Source: RZZS01 sp964491785 (GTDB lineage Bacteria; Pseudomonadota; Alphaproteobacteria; Micavibrionales; Micavibrionaceae). Taken from it: a stretch of DNA of 64,000 nt. A program made the position numbers and the translations under genes. Positions 44,173 through 53,463 of the stretch are shown in pieces. The notes beneath the pieces are model-generated. The model searched no databases, was not told the DNA's origin, and saw only the letters and a list, made by a program, of their open reading frames with translations. Position 1 is the first letter of the stretch. Each line of letters opens with the position of its first letter. The stretch is from the NCBI GenBank assembly GCA_964491785.1, contig CAZBGS010000001.1:62001-126000 (forward strand). The letters are read 5' to 3'.

Positions 44173-45099
44173 ATGGCTGATATTACCGCAGCAGATGTCA
44201 AGGCTTTGCGCGACAAAACGGGCGCAGGCATGATGGATGCAAAGAAAGCACTGATTGAAACCGGTGGCAATATGGAAGAAGCCGTAGACTGGCTTCGTAA
44301 AAAAGGTTTGGCCAAGGCCGCCAAAAAGTCGAGCCGCACTGCGGCCGAGGGGCTTGTTGCTATCGCTCTTGCCGGGAATCAGGGTGTGGCAGTCGAGGTT
44401 AATTCCGAGACCGATTTCGTCGCAAGAAACGAGCAGTTCCAGGAATTCGTCAAGAAAGTTGCCGAAATCGCCCTCACCAGCAAAGCCGAGACGGCTGAAG
44501 ATCTTGCCGGGAAGCTGTTTTCAGACGGAAAAACCGTACAGGAAGCCTTGACCGAAAAGATCGCCACAATCGGCGAGAATATGAATCTTCGCCGCGTACA
44601 AAGGCTGACGGTCAGTGATGGAACGGTTGCCGGGTATATGCATAACGCTACTGCGGCAAATCTCGGAAAGATCGGCGTTCTCGTCGGTCTGGAGTCTGCG
44701 GGCGACAAAGAGAAGCTTGCAGAACTCGGACGCAAGATCGCGATGCATGTCGCCGCCGCTTTCCCGCAGTTCCTTGATCCTGCAAGCGTTGATACTACTT
44801 TGCTGGAACGCGAAAGAAGCGTACTTCGCGATCAGGCGATTGCAAGCGGCAAGTCGGCTGAAATCGCTGACAAGATGGTCGATGGCCGTATTCGCAAATA
44901 CTACGAAGAAATTTGTCTGATAGAGCAGGTCTTCGTTATGGATAACGAGACCAAGATCGGCAAGCTGGTCGAAAATGCCGCCAAGGATGTCGGGGCTCCG
45001 GTAAAACTTACGGGTTTTGTTCGCTTTCAGCTTGGAGAAGGAATAGAGAAAGAACAATGCGATTTTGCTCAGGAAGTTGCAGCCGTCGCGAACGGGTAA
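44173..45099 (+). CDS. tsf: Elongation factor Ts
   Basis: 308 residues. EF-Ts recycles EF-Tu by GDP release. The N-terminal UBA-like DVKALRDKTGAGMMDAKKAL and the core VEVNSETDFVARNEQF are clear. The ATG at 44173 is preferred over the one at 44167 because AGGGG lies 8 bases upstream of it and only 2 from the other. It lies 44 bp after rpsB, and a stable hairpin follows the stop. Confidence 0.98.
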   Translation: MADITAADVKALRDKTGAGMMDAKKALIETGGNMEEAVDWLRKKGLAKAAKKSSRTAAEGLVAIALAGNQGVAVEVNSETDFVARNEQFQEFVKKVAEIALTSKAETAEDLAGKLFSDGKTVQEALTEKIATIGENMNLRRVQRLTVSDGTVAGYMHNATAANLGKIGVLVGLESAGDKEKLAELGRKIAMHVAAAFPQFLDPASVDTTLLERERSVLRDQAIASGKSAEIADKMVDGRIRKYYEEICLIEQVFVMDNETKIGKLVENAAKDVGAPVKLTGFVRFQLGEGIEKEQCDFAQEVAAVANG

Positions 45100-45125
45100 C
45101 TGCTTCAATAGTGTAACGAAATATC

Positions 45126-45156
45126 AACAGCCGCGTTGCACGCCAGCGCGGCTGTT
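45126..45156 (+). terminator. Hairpin between tsf and pyrH, attenuator-like
   Basis: AACAGCCGCG (45126-45135) pairs perfectly with CGCGGCTGTT (45147-45156) around an 11-base loop. No T run follows, so it is not a complete intrinsic terminator. It could reduce readthrough from rpsB-tsf into pyrH or protect the 3' end of the rpsB-tsf mRNA after processing. Confidence 0.5.
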
Positions 45157-45195
45157 ATTACAGTGAGCCGGGTTGTTTGATTAGGGGAATTCAAG

Positions 45196-45948
45196 ATGTC
45201 AGAAAATAAAGCTGTGGCCGCTTCGGAAACTGTGTCGACGCCGAAGTTCAAAAGAGTGTTGCTCAAGATGTCCGGCGAGGTGCTGATGGGCAGCCGCGAA
45301 TACGGCATCGATCCCGCCTGGCTCGACCGGATTGCAAGAGATGTCAAGGAAGCCGTCAATATGGGCGTGCAAGTCTGCATTGTCGTGGGCGCAGGTAATA
45401 TTTTTCGCGGTGTGTCCGGCGCCGCGGCTGGGATGGAACGAGTTACCGCGGATTATATTGGAATGCTCGGCACTGTCATGAACGCTCTCGCGTTTCAATC
45501 CGCTTTGGAGAAAATCGACGTGCCTACGAGAGTGCAGTCAGCGATTCCAATGCAGGCTGTTTGCGAACCGTTCATTCGCAGAAGGGCGCTAAGACATATG
45601 GAAAAGGGCCGGGTGGTTATTTTTGCGGGGGGCAGCGGTAATCCGTTTTTTACTACTGATACCCCTGCGGCGTTAAGGGCTACTGAAATGGGCTGCGATG
45701 CTTTGATGAAGGGCACCAAGGTTGATGGAGTATATTGTTCCGACCCGAAAAAGAACTCTAACGCCAAGCGCTTTGACCATTTGACATACCTTGACGTTTT
45801 GACGCAGGATCTTAGAGTTATGGATGCAACGGCCATAGCTCTTGCCAGAGAAAATAATATTCCGATTGTGGTGTTTTCGATTATGGAAGAAGGAAATTTT
45901 GCCAGGGCTATACGTGGCGAAGGCCCATTCACAATTGTAACCCGATAG
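45196..45948 (+). CDS. pyrH: Uridylate kinase (UMP kinase)
   Basis: 250 residues, an amino-acid-kinase fold hexamer making UDP from UMP. KRVLLKMSGEVLMG, VVGAGNIFRG, GGSGNPFFTTDTPAALRA and the GTKVDGVY loop are typical. The N-terminus has about 17 extra residues before the core. AGGGG with 8-base spacing precedes the ATG. Followed by frr after 20 bp. Confidence 0.98.
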   Translation: MSENKAVAASETVSTPKFKRVLLKMSGEVLMGSREYGIDPAWLDRIARDVKEAVNMGVQVCIVVGAGNIFRGVSGAAAGMERVTADYIGMLGTVMNALAFQSALEKIDVPTRVQSAIPMQAVCEPFIRRRALRHMEKGRVVIFAGGSGNPFFTTDTPAALRATEMGCDALMKGTKVDGVYCSDPKKNSNAKRFDHLTYLDVLTQDLRVMDATAIALARENNIPIVVFSIMEEGNFARAIRGEGPFTIVTR

Positions 45949-45968
45949 AAGAAAAAGAGGATAAACTT

Positions 45969-46526
45969 ATGTCAGCAGTGGATTTCGCAGATATCAAGCG
46001 CCGGATGGAAGGTGCGGTAGAGGTATTGCACAAGGAATTTGCAGGCCTTCGTACCGGGCGCGCTTCGGTTAATATGCTGGAGCCTGTGCAGGTGCATGCC
46101 TATGGAACGACAGTACCGCTTAAACAGGTCGCAAATGTCAGCGTCCCGGAACCGAGGATGCTTATGGTTCAGGTCTGGGACGGGTCTCTCACCAAGGCTG
46201 TCGAGAAGGGTATTCGCGAGTCCGGTCTCGGGCTTAATCCCCAGCCGGAAGGGTCGACAATCCGGGTTCCCATACCGGAACTGAACGAGGAGCGCCGTCA
46301 GGAGCTTACCAAGGTTGCCGGTAAATATGCCGAAGCTGCCAGGGTTTCAGTTAGAAATGTCAGGCGTGACGGAATGGACGCCATAAAAAGGTCAGAAAAA
46401 GAGGGTGATACTTCCGAGGATGAGTCGAGAAAGCTGTCTGAAGAAGTACAGAAGCTTACAGATCAGTACATAGGAAAGATTGATAATATGCTTTCCGAGA
46501 AAGAGAAAGACATTATGACCGTATAA
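45969..46526 (+). CDS. frr: Ribosome recycling factor
   Basis: 185 residues. With EF-G it splits post-termination ribosomes. LHKEFAGLRTGRASVNMLEPV and the C-terminal helix with VRNVRRDGMDAIKRSEKEG are the family marks. The normal length is 185. It lies in the conserved pyrH-frr-uppS order. Confidence 0.98.
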   Translation: MSAVDFADIKRRMEGAVEVLHKEFAGLRTGRASVNMLEPVQVHAYGTTVPLKQVANVSVPEPRMLMVQVWDGSLTKAVEKGIRESGLGLNPQPEGSTIRVPIPELNEERRQELTKVAGKYAEAARVSVRNVRRDGMDAIKRSEKEGDTSEDESRKLSEEVQKLTDQYIGKIDNMLSEKEKDIMTV

Positions 46527-46550
46527 GAGAAGAGGGCGCTCTGGAAATTC

Positions 46551-47297
46551 ATGCAATGTAAAAATATAATAATAGGTCAGCCGAGGCACATTGCCATCAT
46601 CATGGATGGAAACGGGCGCTGGGCATCACGCAGAGGCTTGCCTCGTTCTGCCGGGCATCAGCAGGGCGTTGAGGCTGTACGGCGCACAGTAAAGGCGGCG
46701 GCCGATCTTGGCATTGAATACCTCACTCTTTTTGGGTTCTCGTCGGAAAACTGGAACCGCCCCGCCGATGAAGTGAAGGAGCTGATGCGGCTTCTGCGTT
46801 TCTATTTGCGTTCTGAAACCAGCGAGTTGCATAAAAACGATGTAAAGTTGCGAATGATTGGCGACAGAAATGGTCTTGACGCCGATATCGTGAGAATGAT
46901 CGAGCATGCGGAAGATCTGACAAAACTAAACAAGAAGATAAACGTTTCAATTGCCATTAACTACGGCGGACGCAACGATATTCTGCAGGCGGCATGCCGA
47001 GTCGCCAAAGATCTGGCCGAGAGAAATATCGAGCCGGATCTTGCCAGGGTTGAGGCAGTTTTTCCCGATTATCTTATGACGTGCGGTATTCCCGATCCCG
47101 ATCTTTTGATCAGAACCAGTGGCGAGAGGAGAATTAGCAACTTCCTGCTATGGCAATGCGCTTATACCGAGTTCTATTATTCGGAACGTTTGTGGCCGGA
47201 TTTCATGCCTGAGGATCTGGCGGCGGCCATTGAGGACTATTCCCGAAGAGATCGCAGATATGGTGGCGTAAGGCTCATTAGCGGGGGTGAGAATTGA
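46551..47297 (+). CDS. uppS: Isoprenyl transferase (undecaprenyl diphosphate synthase)
   Basis: 248 residues, a cis-prenyltransferase that makes the C55 lipid carrier for peptidoglycan and LPS sugars. HIAIIMDGNGRWASRRGLPR holds the catalytic D19; NYGGRNDI and RTSGERRISNFLLWQ bind diphosphate. The stop overlaps the TTG start of cdsA (TTGA). Confidence 0.97.
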   Translation: MQCKNIIIGQPRHIAIIMDGNGRWASRRGLPRSAGHQQGVEAVRRTVKAAADLGIEYLTLFGFSSENWNRPADEVKELMRLLRFYLRSETSELHKNDVKLRMIGDRNGLDADIVRMIEHAEDLTKLNKKINVSIAINYGGRNDILQAACRVAKDLAERNIEPDLARVEAVFPDYLMTCGIPDPDLLIRTSGERRISNFLLWQCAYTEFYYSERLWPDFMPEDLAAAIEDYSRRDRRYGGVRLISGGEN

Positions 47298-47980
47298 TTT
47301 CTTTTGCTGACAACAAACTAAAAAAACGTTTGATGTCGGGATTTGTTCTTGGCCCCGCAGTGCTTACTATCCTGTTTATTGGCAGCTGGCCTTTTGCGTT
47401 TTTTATGATGGCGGCACTGGCTGTTGCTTTTTATGAGTGGAACAGGATGGCCAAATCAGGGAACCAATACCTTCTGGATATATTGCTTGGTATGTTTTAT
47501 CTGCCAATCTGTTTTCTGTCCTTTTATGCGTTAAGGGAATGGTTTGAGGCTGGATTGTTATGGTCACTGTCCTTGATTCTTGCGGTCTGGGCTGCCGACA
47601 CGGGAGCTTATTTTACAGGAACGGCAATTGGCGGGCCGAAGCTTGCGCCGGCTATCAGTCCAAACAAGACATGGGCAGGATTTGGCGGAGCGATGGTGTC
47701 AGCGGCTTTGGCAATGATTTTGTGTTTTGCTTTTGCTGATATTACCCCTTTGCCGCTGGAGTTTGACGCCGGGGATTATTTTCTGGCTTTTTTTGTAGGG
47801 CTTATATTCGGAGCTGTCGGGCAGGCCGGGGATCTGACAATTTCGGCTTTCAAAAGGCGTAGCGGGGTTAAGGATACCGGGAATCTGATACCTGGTCACG
47901 GCGGTCTTCTGGACAGGATTGATTCTCTTCTGCTGGTTACACCGGTATTTGCGATAAGTGTTCTGATTGGATTTTCATGA
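47294..47980 (+). CDS. cdsA: Phosphatidate cytidylyltransferase
   Basis: 228 residues, about six membrane helices. It makes CDP-diacylglycerol for phospholipid synthesis. The signature near the C-terminus, KRRSGVKDTGNLIPGHGG followed by LLDRIDSL, is intact. The start is most likely the TTG overlapping the uppS stop, with GGGGG six bases upstream; the next ATG, 13 codons later, would also leave a full protein. It is short compared with enteric CdsA but normal for the class. The stop overlaps dxr. Confidence 0.95.
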   Translation: MISFADNKLKKRLMSGFVLGPAVLTILFIGSWPFAFFMMAALAVAFYEWNRMAKSGNQYLLDILLGMFYLPICFLSFYALREWFEAGLLWSLSLILAVWAADTGAYFTGTAIGGPKLAPAISPNKTWAGFGGAMVSAALAMILCFAFADITPLPLEFDAGDYFLAFFVGLIFGAVGQAGDLTISAFKRRSGVKDTGNLIPGHGGLLDRIDSLLLVTPVFAISVLIGFS

Positions 47981-49134
47981 AAAAAGTTACAGTACTGGGC
48001 TCGACAGGATCGGTAGGTTGCAGCACCGTCGAAGTGCTACTTTCCTCGCTTGAGGATATTAAAGTTGTTGCGCTTACTGCTTTCCGTAACGTCAAGCTTC
48101 TTGCCAAGCAGGCAAAACGTCTGGAAGCCGAACTTGCAGTGATCGGAGATCCATCGCTCTATGATGAGCTTAAAACGCTTCTTAAAGGAACCGGCGTCGA
48201 TGTCGCTTGCGGGGAACAGGCGATTATCGATGCCGCCGCCTTGCAGGCTGACTGGGTTATGGCTAGCATCGTGGGTATGGCGGGATTGAAGCCAATCATG
48301 AAAGCGCTATGCCATGGTGGCATTGTGGCTATCGCCAACAAGGAGCCTCTGGTTGCCGCTGGACATCTGATCACCGAAACGATGCATAGAAACAAGGCAA
48401 GAATTCTGCCGGTGGACAGCGAACACAACGCAATTTTTCAGGTCTTTGAAGAAAATAACCGGGACGCGATCGTACGGGTAATTCTTACAGCATCAGGCGG
48501 CCCGTTCAGAACATGGTCGATGATCGATATGAGCGGTGCAACTCCGGATCAGGCGATAGCGCATCCGAACTGGGTCATGGGGAAGAAAATCTCTGTCGAT
48601 AGTGCGACGATGATGAATAAGGCTCTGGAAGTTATTGAGGCTCATCATCTTTTTAATTTGCCTGCAGGAAAAATTGAAATCATTATCCATCCTGAGTCAA
48701 TAATTCATTCAATGGTCGAATATTCAGATGGATCGATTCTGGCTCAGCTTGGAGCAGCAGATATGAAAACGCCTATTTCATATGCTCTGGCCTGGCCTTC
48801 CCGTATGAAAACACCGGGCAGGAGACTGGATCTGGATATGATGGGAAAACTTACTTTCGAAACGCCGGATGCTGCCAGGTTTCCTGCCATATCTCTTGCC
48901 TATCAGGCCTTGGATGCCGGGCCTTATGCCTGTGTGGCTCTAAATACTGCGAACGAAGTTGCTGTTGAAGCGTTTCTGAATAAGAAGATAGGTTTTACTT
49001 ATATAGCCGGAATTACCGACAATGTACTTCAGAAGACCGAGTCTTGCGACTTGAAATCGATTGATGATGTTATCAGATTAGACAATAAAGTCCGCAAACT
49101 TGCTGAAGCCTGTATCAATAAAAAAGCCGCGTAA
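47977..49134 (+). CDS. dxr: 1-deoxy-D-xylulose 5-phosphate reductoisomerase
   Basis: 385 residues. Dxr makes methylerythritol 4-phosphate, the committed step of the MEP isoprenoid pathway, using NADPH. GSTGSVGCSTVEVL binds NADPH; LPVDSEHNAIFQ, ASGGPFR and HPNWVMGKKISVDSATMMNK form the active site and metal site. Its ATG lies within the end of cdsA (4-base overlap). Confidence 0.98.
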   Translation: MKKVTVLGSTGSVGCSTVEVLLSSLEDIKVVALTAFRNVKLLAKQAKRLEAELAVIGDPSLYDELKTLLKGTGVDVACGEQAIIDAAALQADWVMASIVGMAGLKPIMKALCHGGIVAIANKEPLVAAGHLITETMHRNKARILPVDSEHNAIFQVFEENNRDAIVRVILTASGGPFRTWSMIDMSGATPDQAIAHPNWVMGKKISVDSATMMNKALEVIEAHHLFNLPAGKIEIIIHPESIIHSMVEYSDGSILAQLGAADMKTPISYALAWPSRMKTPGRRLDLDMMGKLTFETPDAARFPAISLAYQALDAGPYACVALNTANEVAVEAFLNKKIGFTYIAGITDNVLQKTESCDLKSIDDVIRLDNKVRKLAEACINKKAA

Positions 49135-49155
49135 AACAACTTACCTGGAGCTAAA

Positions 49156-50568
49156 ATGAATACATTATTTGATTACATAAATTTGCTTGCCGCGAATATC
49201 TGGCTTTACGGGGGGACGTTTTTACTGGTTCTTGGAATTCTGGTGTTTGTGCATGAATGGGGACATTACATCGTCGCGCGGCTTTGCAAGGTCAGGGTCG
49301 AGACATTTTCCATCGGCTTTGGCAAGGAAATCTTCGGTATTAACGACAAGCACGGTACTCGGTGGAAATTCTCATTATTTCCACTCGGGGGGTATGTGAA
49401 GCTCTTCGGCGATTCTGATCCCGCCAGTGCGCGTCACAGTGACGAGATCAAGGAGGGCGAAGAGCCGCCTCGTCCCATGACCGAAGATGAAAAGAAAGTG
49501 GCTTTCTTCGCCAAGCCGGTGTATCAGCGGGCCGCAATCGTTTTTGCCGGGCCTGCTATCAATTTTATCTTTGCCGTGGCCTTGCTGGCGGGACTTTATA
49601 TTTTTTACGGCAAGCCCGTAACTCCTCCGATTGCAACTGCTGTCGTCAGCGGGAGTGCCGCCGAAGTTGCCGGTTTTCTTCCCAATGACGAGATTCTCAC
49701 GATTAATGGAGATAAAGTTCGCAGGTTCGAGGATATCCGCAGGGCGGTTTTGATTGCTCTGGATACGCCGATGACTTTTACGGTCAGGCGTGGCGGGACA
49801 GATGGCGAAATATTAACTCTTTCGGCAAAGCCGGAGAGGATGGAGATAGAGGATCGTTTCGGGTTCAAGCACTCGAAAGGCATGCTTGGAATTCTGGGGC
49901 CTCTCGGGCCCGGGAACGCTTTTGCTCTTGAGAATATCAGAACCGTGGACGGACGTACTTTCGAGGAATCCGATACTCAGGGCATCAGAAGCGAAATTAC
50001 AGACCGTCTTGGCAGTATTGTTAAAATCGGTATTGATTACGGTGGGGGGTATATAGAGAATCTGATTGTACAGCCGCTGGGCACAATGAATGAAGGGATT
50101 GCGGATCCTGATTCACCTACTTTTAACGCCCTGGTGATAGATCCGGTAATAACGGAGGAGCTTATTCAATACAGTGTTTCCGGCGGTCTGATCGAGGCCG
50201 TACAGGAAACCTATCTTATTACTGCCAGTACGCTTGAGGCTCTGGGCCAGATGGTTACCGGGGTGCGCAGTGCCGAGGAACTTGGGGGCATTATCAGAAT
50301 CGGAGCCATGGCCGGAGATATGGCCAGTGCCGGATTTCTGGCACTTGTTACGTTTACGGCGCTGCTGTCGATCAATCTGGGAATGATCAATCTTTTCCCC
50401 ATTCCGATGCTGGATGGCGGCCATCTCATGTTCTATTTTCTGGAGGTCATAAAAGGTTCGCCTATTTCCGAACAAATCCAGGAGTACGCTTTTCGTTTGG
50501 GGCTAGCAATCCTTGTTGGAATCATGCTATTTGCTAATCTGAATGATATCGTTCAGCTTATCCGGTGA
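49156..50568 (+). CDS. rseP: RIP metalloprotease RseP (site-2 protease family)
   Basis: 470 residues. Zinc motif H33-E34-W-G-H37 in the first helix, a PDZ domain (about 150-240) and the third zinc ligand region NLFPIPMLDGGH near residue 415. It cuts transmembrane anti-sigma factors and leftover signal peptides. It is nearly 100 residues longer than usual alphaproteobacterial members: the extra part, about 245-340, resembles the second half of another PDZ domain (RTVDGRTFEE ... GYIENLIVQP). Placed before bamA, as usual. Confidence 0.95.
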   Translation: MNTLFDYINLLAANIWLYGGTFLLVLGILVFVHEWGHYIVARLCKVRVETFSIGFGKEIFGINDKHGTRWKFSLFPLGGYVKLFGDSDPASARHSDEIKEGEEPPRPMTEDEKKVAFFAKPVYQRAAIVFAGPAINFIFAVALLAGLYIFYGKPVTPPIATAVVSGSAAEVAGFLPNDEILTINGDKVRRFEDIRRAVLIALDTPMTFTVRRGGTDGEILTLSAKPERMEIEDRFGFKHSKGMLGILGPLGPGNAFALENIRTVDGRTFEESDTQGIRSEITDRLGSIVKIGIDYGGGYIENLIVQPLGTMNEGIADPDSPTFNALVIDPVITEELIQYSVSGGLIEAVQETYLITASTLEALGQMVTGVRSAEELGGIIRIGAMAGDMASAGFLALVTFTALLSINLGMINLFPIPMLDGGHLMFYFLEVIKGSPISEQIQEYAFRLGLAILVGIMLFANLNDIVQLIR

Positions 50569-50611
50569 CGGATAGGGAGATTCCTAACTAAATTTATCTG
50601 GTGGCTCCATT

Positions 50612-52888
50612 ATGACCGGAAAAAAGATCTGTCTTGCCGCGGCATTGTCGCTTGCGCTTCTTATGACTTCAGCCGCTTCCGCTCTAGCGCAGTCTAGGGT
50701 GGAGGATATACGAATAACGGGACTCGAGCGTATCGAACCGGATACTGTTATCTCATACATGGATGTCAGACGAGGCGAGCCGCTTACGCAGGAAACCCTG
50801 GAACATGCAGTCAGGCAGCTATACAGAACCGGGCTTTTCTCTGATATCATGGTCGATGCCAGCAACGGCGTCATCAAAGTTTCCGTTATTGAAAACCCAA
50901 TCATCAACCAGATTTCCTTCGAAGGAAACGACAAGATCAAGGACGAAGAGCTGAACGCAGAAGTACAGCTACGGTCAAGGCATGTATTTAACAGAAACAA
51001 GGTTCAGGCCGATGTGAACAGGCTTTATCAGGTGTATCGGCGTAACGGCCGTTTTTCAGCCAGCATCGAACCCAAAATTATCAAACTTGATCAAAACAGG
51101 GTTAATCTGGTTTTTGAAATCAATGAAGGGCCGGTTACAAAAGTTCGTAGCGTGAAATTTATCGGCAACGAGAAGTATGATGACGATACGCTGAGGAGCG
51201 AAATCACCACCAAGGAAAGCCGCTGGTACCGCTTCTATTCGTCCGATGACAGGTATGATCCTGACAGGATGGCCTATGATCAGGAAGTATTGCGCCGTTT
51301 TTATCAATCGAACGGGTATGCGGATTTTCAGGTTGTTTCGGCAGTGGCGGAGCTGTCGAATGACAGAGAGCAGTTTTACCTGACCTTTACTGTCGATGAA
51401 GGTGACCGTTACAAAGTTAATCAAATAAAGATCAGATCCGGCCTGAGAAACTTTAATGCCGAAGTTTTGCGACCCGAGATCACTATCAAACCCGGCGAGT
51501 GGTACGATGCCGGAAAGGTGCAGACGAGTATAGACAATCTGGTAAACGAGCTGGGTGACCGGCAGTACGCTTTTGTAAACGTTCAGCCGCAAATAGAGCG
51601 CGACCGGGAAAAAGATACAGTTGATATCACATTTGATATTAGCGAATCTCCACGGGTGTTTGTCGAGCAAATCAATATTTTCGGCAATGTCCGCACAATG
51701 GACAAGGTTATAAGGCGTGAACTTGAACTGGTCGAAGGAGATCCCTTCGTTCGCTCCAAGCTTGTGGCTTCGGATCGTAATCTTAAAAATCTGAATTACT
51801 TTGAGAAAGTAGATGTTTCTGCAAGGCCGGGAAGCGCTCCGGACAAAAGTATCATTGATGTTCAGGTAAGCGAAAAATCAACCGGGGAGCTTTCTATCGG
51901 AGCAGGTTATTCGACATCCGACGGGCCTTTGGCCGACTTGCGCATACGGGAGAGAAATCTGCTTGGCAAGGGGCAGGATCTGCTGCTGGCTACCACATAT
52001 GCGGGTGAAAGAACTGAATATGATCTTTCCTTTACCGAGCCGTATTTTATGAACCGTAAACTGGCAGCGGGATTCGATCTGTTTCATATCACCAGGGACT
52101 TGCAGGATGAGGCTTCGTTCGACCAGAAAAGAACCGGCGGTGCTTTAAGGATTGGATATCCTCTGTCGGAAAACTGGAGTCAAATGCTTCGTTACCGGTA
52201 TGAGCGAAACATTATTGATAATGTTGATCTCGACGCTTCACGGTTTATCCGTGAACAAGAAGGGACACGACGCACTTCTGCATTTTCACAGCGAGTTACC
52301 TACGACAAGCGGGATAGTAAGATTTTTCCGACCGAAGGTCTTACCAGCTGGCTGGATACCGAGGTGGCTGGTTTAGGCGGCGATGCGCAGTACATCTCCG
52401 GCAAGCTGGGGGCATCCTGGTATCATCCGGTATTTGAGAAAATCGTCTTCAACATTATGGGTGAAGGTGGCGCAATTACAGGATGGGGCGATGAAAATGT
52501 CGTCATTAACGAACGTTATTTTCTTGGCGGCAGCAATCTGCGCGGGTTCGAGCGTGCCGGTCTGGGGCCGCGTGACATAAGCTCTGACGACTCTCTTGGC
52601 GGTAATTTGTTCTACAGAAGTTCAATGGAGTTTTCATTCCCGATAGGTCTTCCGGATGAGCTTGGAATCAAAGGTCACGCATTTAATGATGCCGGCTCGG
52701 TATGGGATGTTGATAATGCTACGGGGCCGAATGTGGTTGATGAGAGCTCGATTCGAGCTTCGGCCGGTCTAGGTTTGTCATGGCGCTCGCCGCTCGGGCC
52801 TATACGGATCGACTATGCGGTGCCCTATGTTAAAGAAAATTACGACAAGGAAGAGAATTTCCATTTCAGTTTTGGTACCAGATTTTAG
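50612..52888 (+). CDS. bamA: Outer membrane protein assembly factor BamA
   Basis: 758 residues. Signal peptide 1-26 (cut after ALA), five POTRA repeats to about residue 420, then the 16-strand barrel ending in the aromatic FHFSFGTRF. YFLGGSNLRGFERAGLGPRD carries the conserved loop 6 RGF motif. BamA inserts barrel proteins into the outer membrane. It sits between rseP and skp, the standard order. Confidence 0.98.
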   Translation: MTGKKICLAAALSLALLMTSAASALAQSRVEDIRITGLERIEPDTVISYMDVRRGEPLTQETLEHAVRQLYRTGLFSDIMVDASNGVIKVSVIENPIINQISFEGNDKIKDEELNAEVQLRSRHVFNRNKVQADVNRLYQVYRRNGRFSASIEPKIIKLDQNRVNLVFEINEGPVTKVRSVKFIGNEKYDDDTLRSEITTKESRWYRFYSSDDRYDPDRMAYDQEVLRRFYQSNGYADFQVVSAVAELSNDREQFYLTFTVDEGDRYKVNQIKIRSGLRNFNAEVLRPEITIKPGEWYDAGKVQTSIDNLVNELGDRQYAFVNVQPQIERDREKDTVDITFDISESPRVFVEQINIFGNVRTMDKVIRRELELVEGDPFVRSKLVASDRNLKNLNYFEKVDVSARPGSAPDKSIIDVQVSEKSTGELSIGAGYSTSDGPLADLRIRERNLLGKGQDLLLATTYAGERTEYDLSFTEPYFMNRKLAAGFDLFHITRDLQDEASFDQKRTGGALRIGYPLSENWSQMLRYRYERNIIDNVDLDASRFIREQEGTRRTSAFSQRVTYDKRDSKIFPTEGLTSWLDTEVAGLGGDAQYISGKLGASWYHPVFEKIVFNIMGEGGAITGWGDENVVINERYFLGGSNLRGFERAGLGPRDISSDDSLGGNLFYRSSMEFSFPIGLPDELGIKGHAFNDAGSVWDVDNATGPNVVDESSIRASAGLGLSWRSPLGPIRIDYAVPYVKENYDKEENFHFSFGTRF

Positions 52889-52902
52889 GGAAAGTTAATA
52901 CC

Positions 52903-53445
52903 ATGAGAGTCCTAGCTATTACTATTGCTTTTTTAGTCATCGGGGTACTCGCGCCATCCATCAGCCATGCGCAGGAGACACGCATTGCTGTAGTCGATGT
53001 ACAAAAGCTTTTGAGCGAGTCGAAGGCGGCAAAAGATATTCAGGAACAAATGAACAAGGAACGAGAGAAATCACAGGCTGAGTTCTCGAAATATGAAAGG
53101 GAACTGAAGGAAGCCGAGCAGCAGCTTGTAGCCGAACGGAACAGCCTTACTCCTGAGGAGTTCACGCATAGGCGGGAGGCGTTCGAGCAGAAGCTGCTTG
53201 ATACACGAAAACTCGTTCAAAAGCGCAAACGCGATCTTGAAGAAGGATTTAATCAGGCTCTTGCCAAACTCAGGGAAGAGATCATCAAAGACTCGACTGA
53301 AGTTGCCAAAAGCGAGAAATACAACCTGGTTCTGTCAAAGCAATATGTCGTTGTGCTTGACGGCCAGGCGGATATTACCAGCAAGGTGTTGGCCCTTCTC
53401 GACAAGAACATGCCTAAACTCAGTATGAAGGTCTCGGGCAAATAA
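52903..53445 (+). CDS. skp: OmpH/Skp family periplasmic chaperone
   Basis: 180 residues. Signal peptide 1-24 (SHA-QE), then a short strand IAVVDVQKLLSES and a long charged coiled coil (about 45-125) rich in Lys and Glu, closing with KYNLVLSKQYVVVLDGQADITSKVLALLD. This is the Skp layout: a trimer with tentacle helices that holds unfolded outer membrane proteins for BamA, encoded 14 bp upstream. Confidence 0.93.
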   Translation: MRVLAITIAFLVIGVLAPSISHAQETRIAVVDVQKLLSESKAAKDIQEQMNKEREKSQAEFSKYERELKEAEQQLVAERNSLTPEEFTHRREAFEQKLLDTRKLVQKRKRDLEEGFNQALAKLREEIIKDSTEVAKSEKYNLVLSKQYVVVLDGQADITSKVLALLDKNMPKLSMKVSGK

Positions 53446-53463
53446 GCACTGATATCGGATCGA

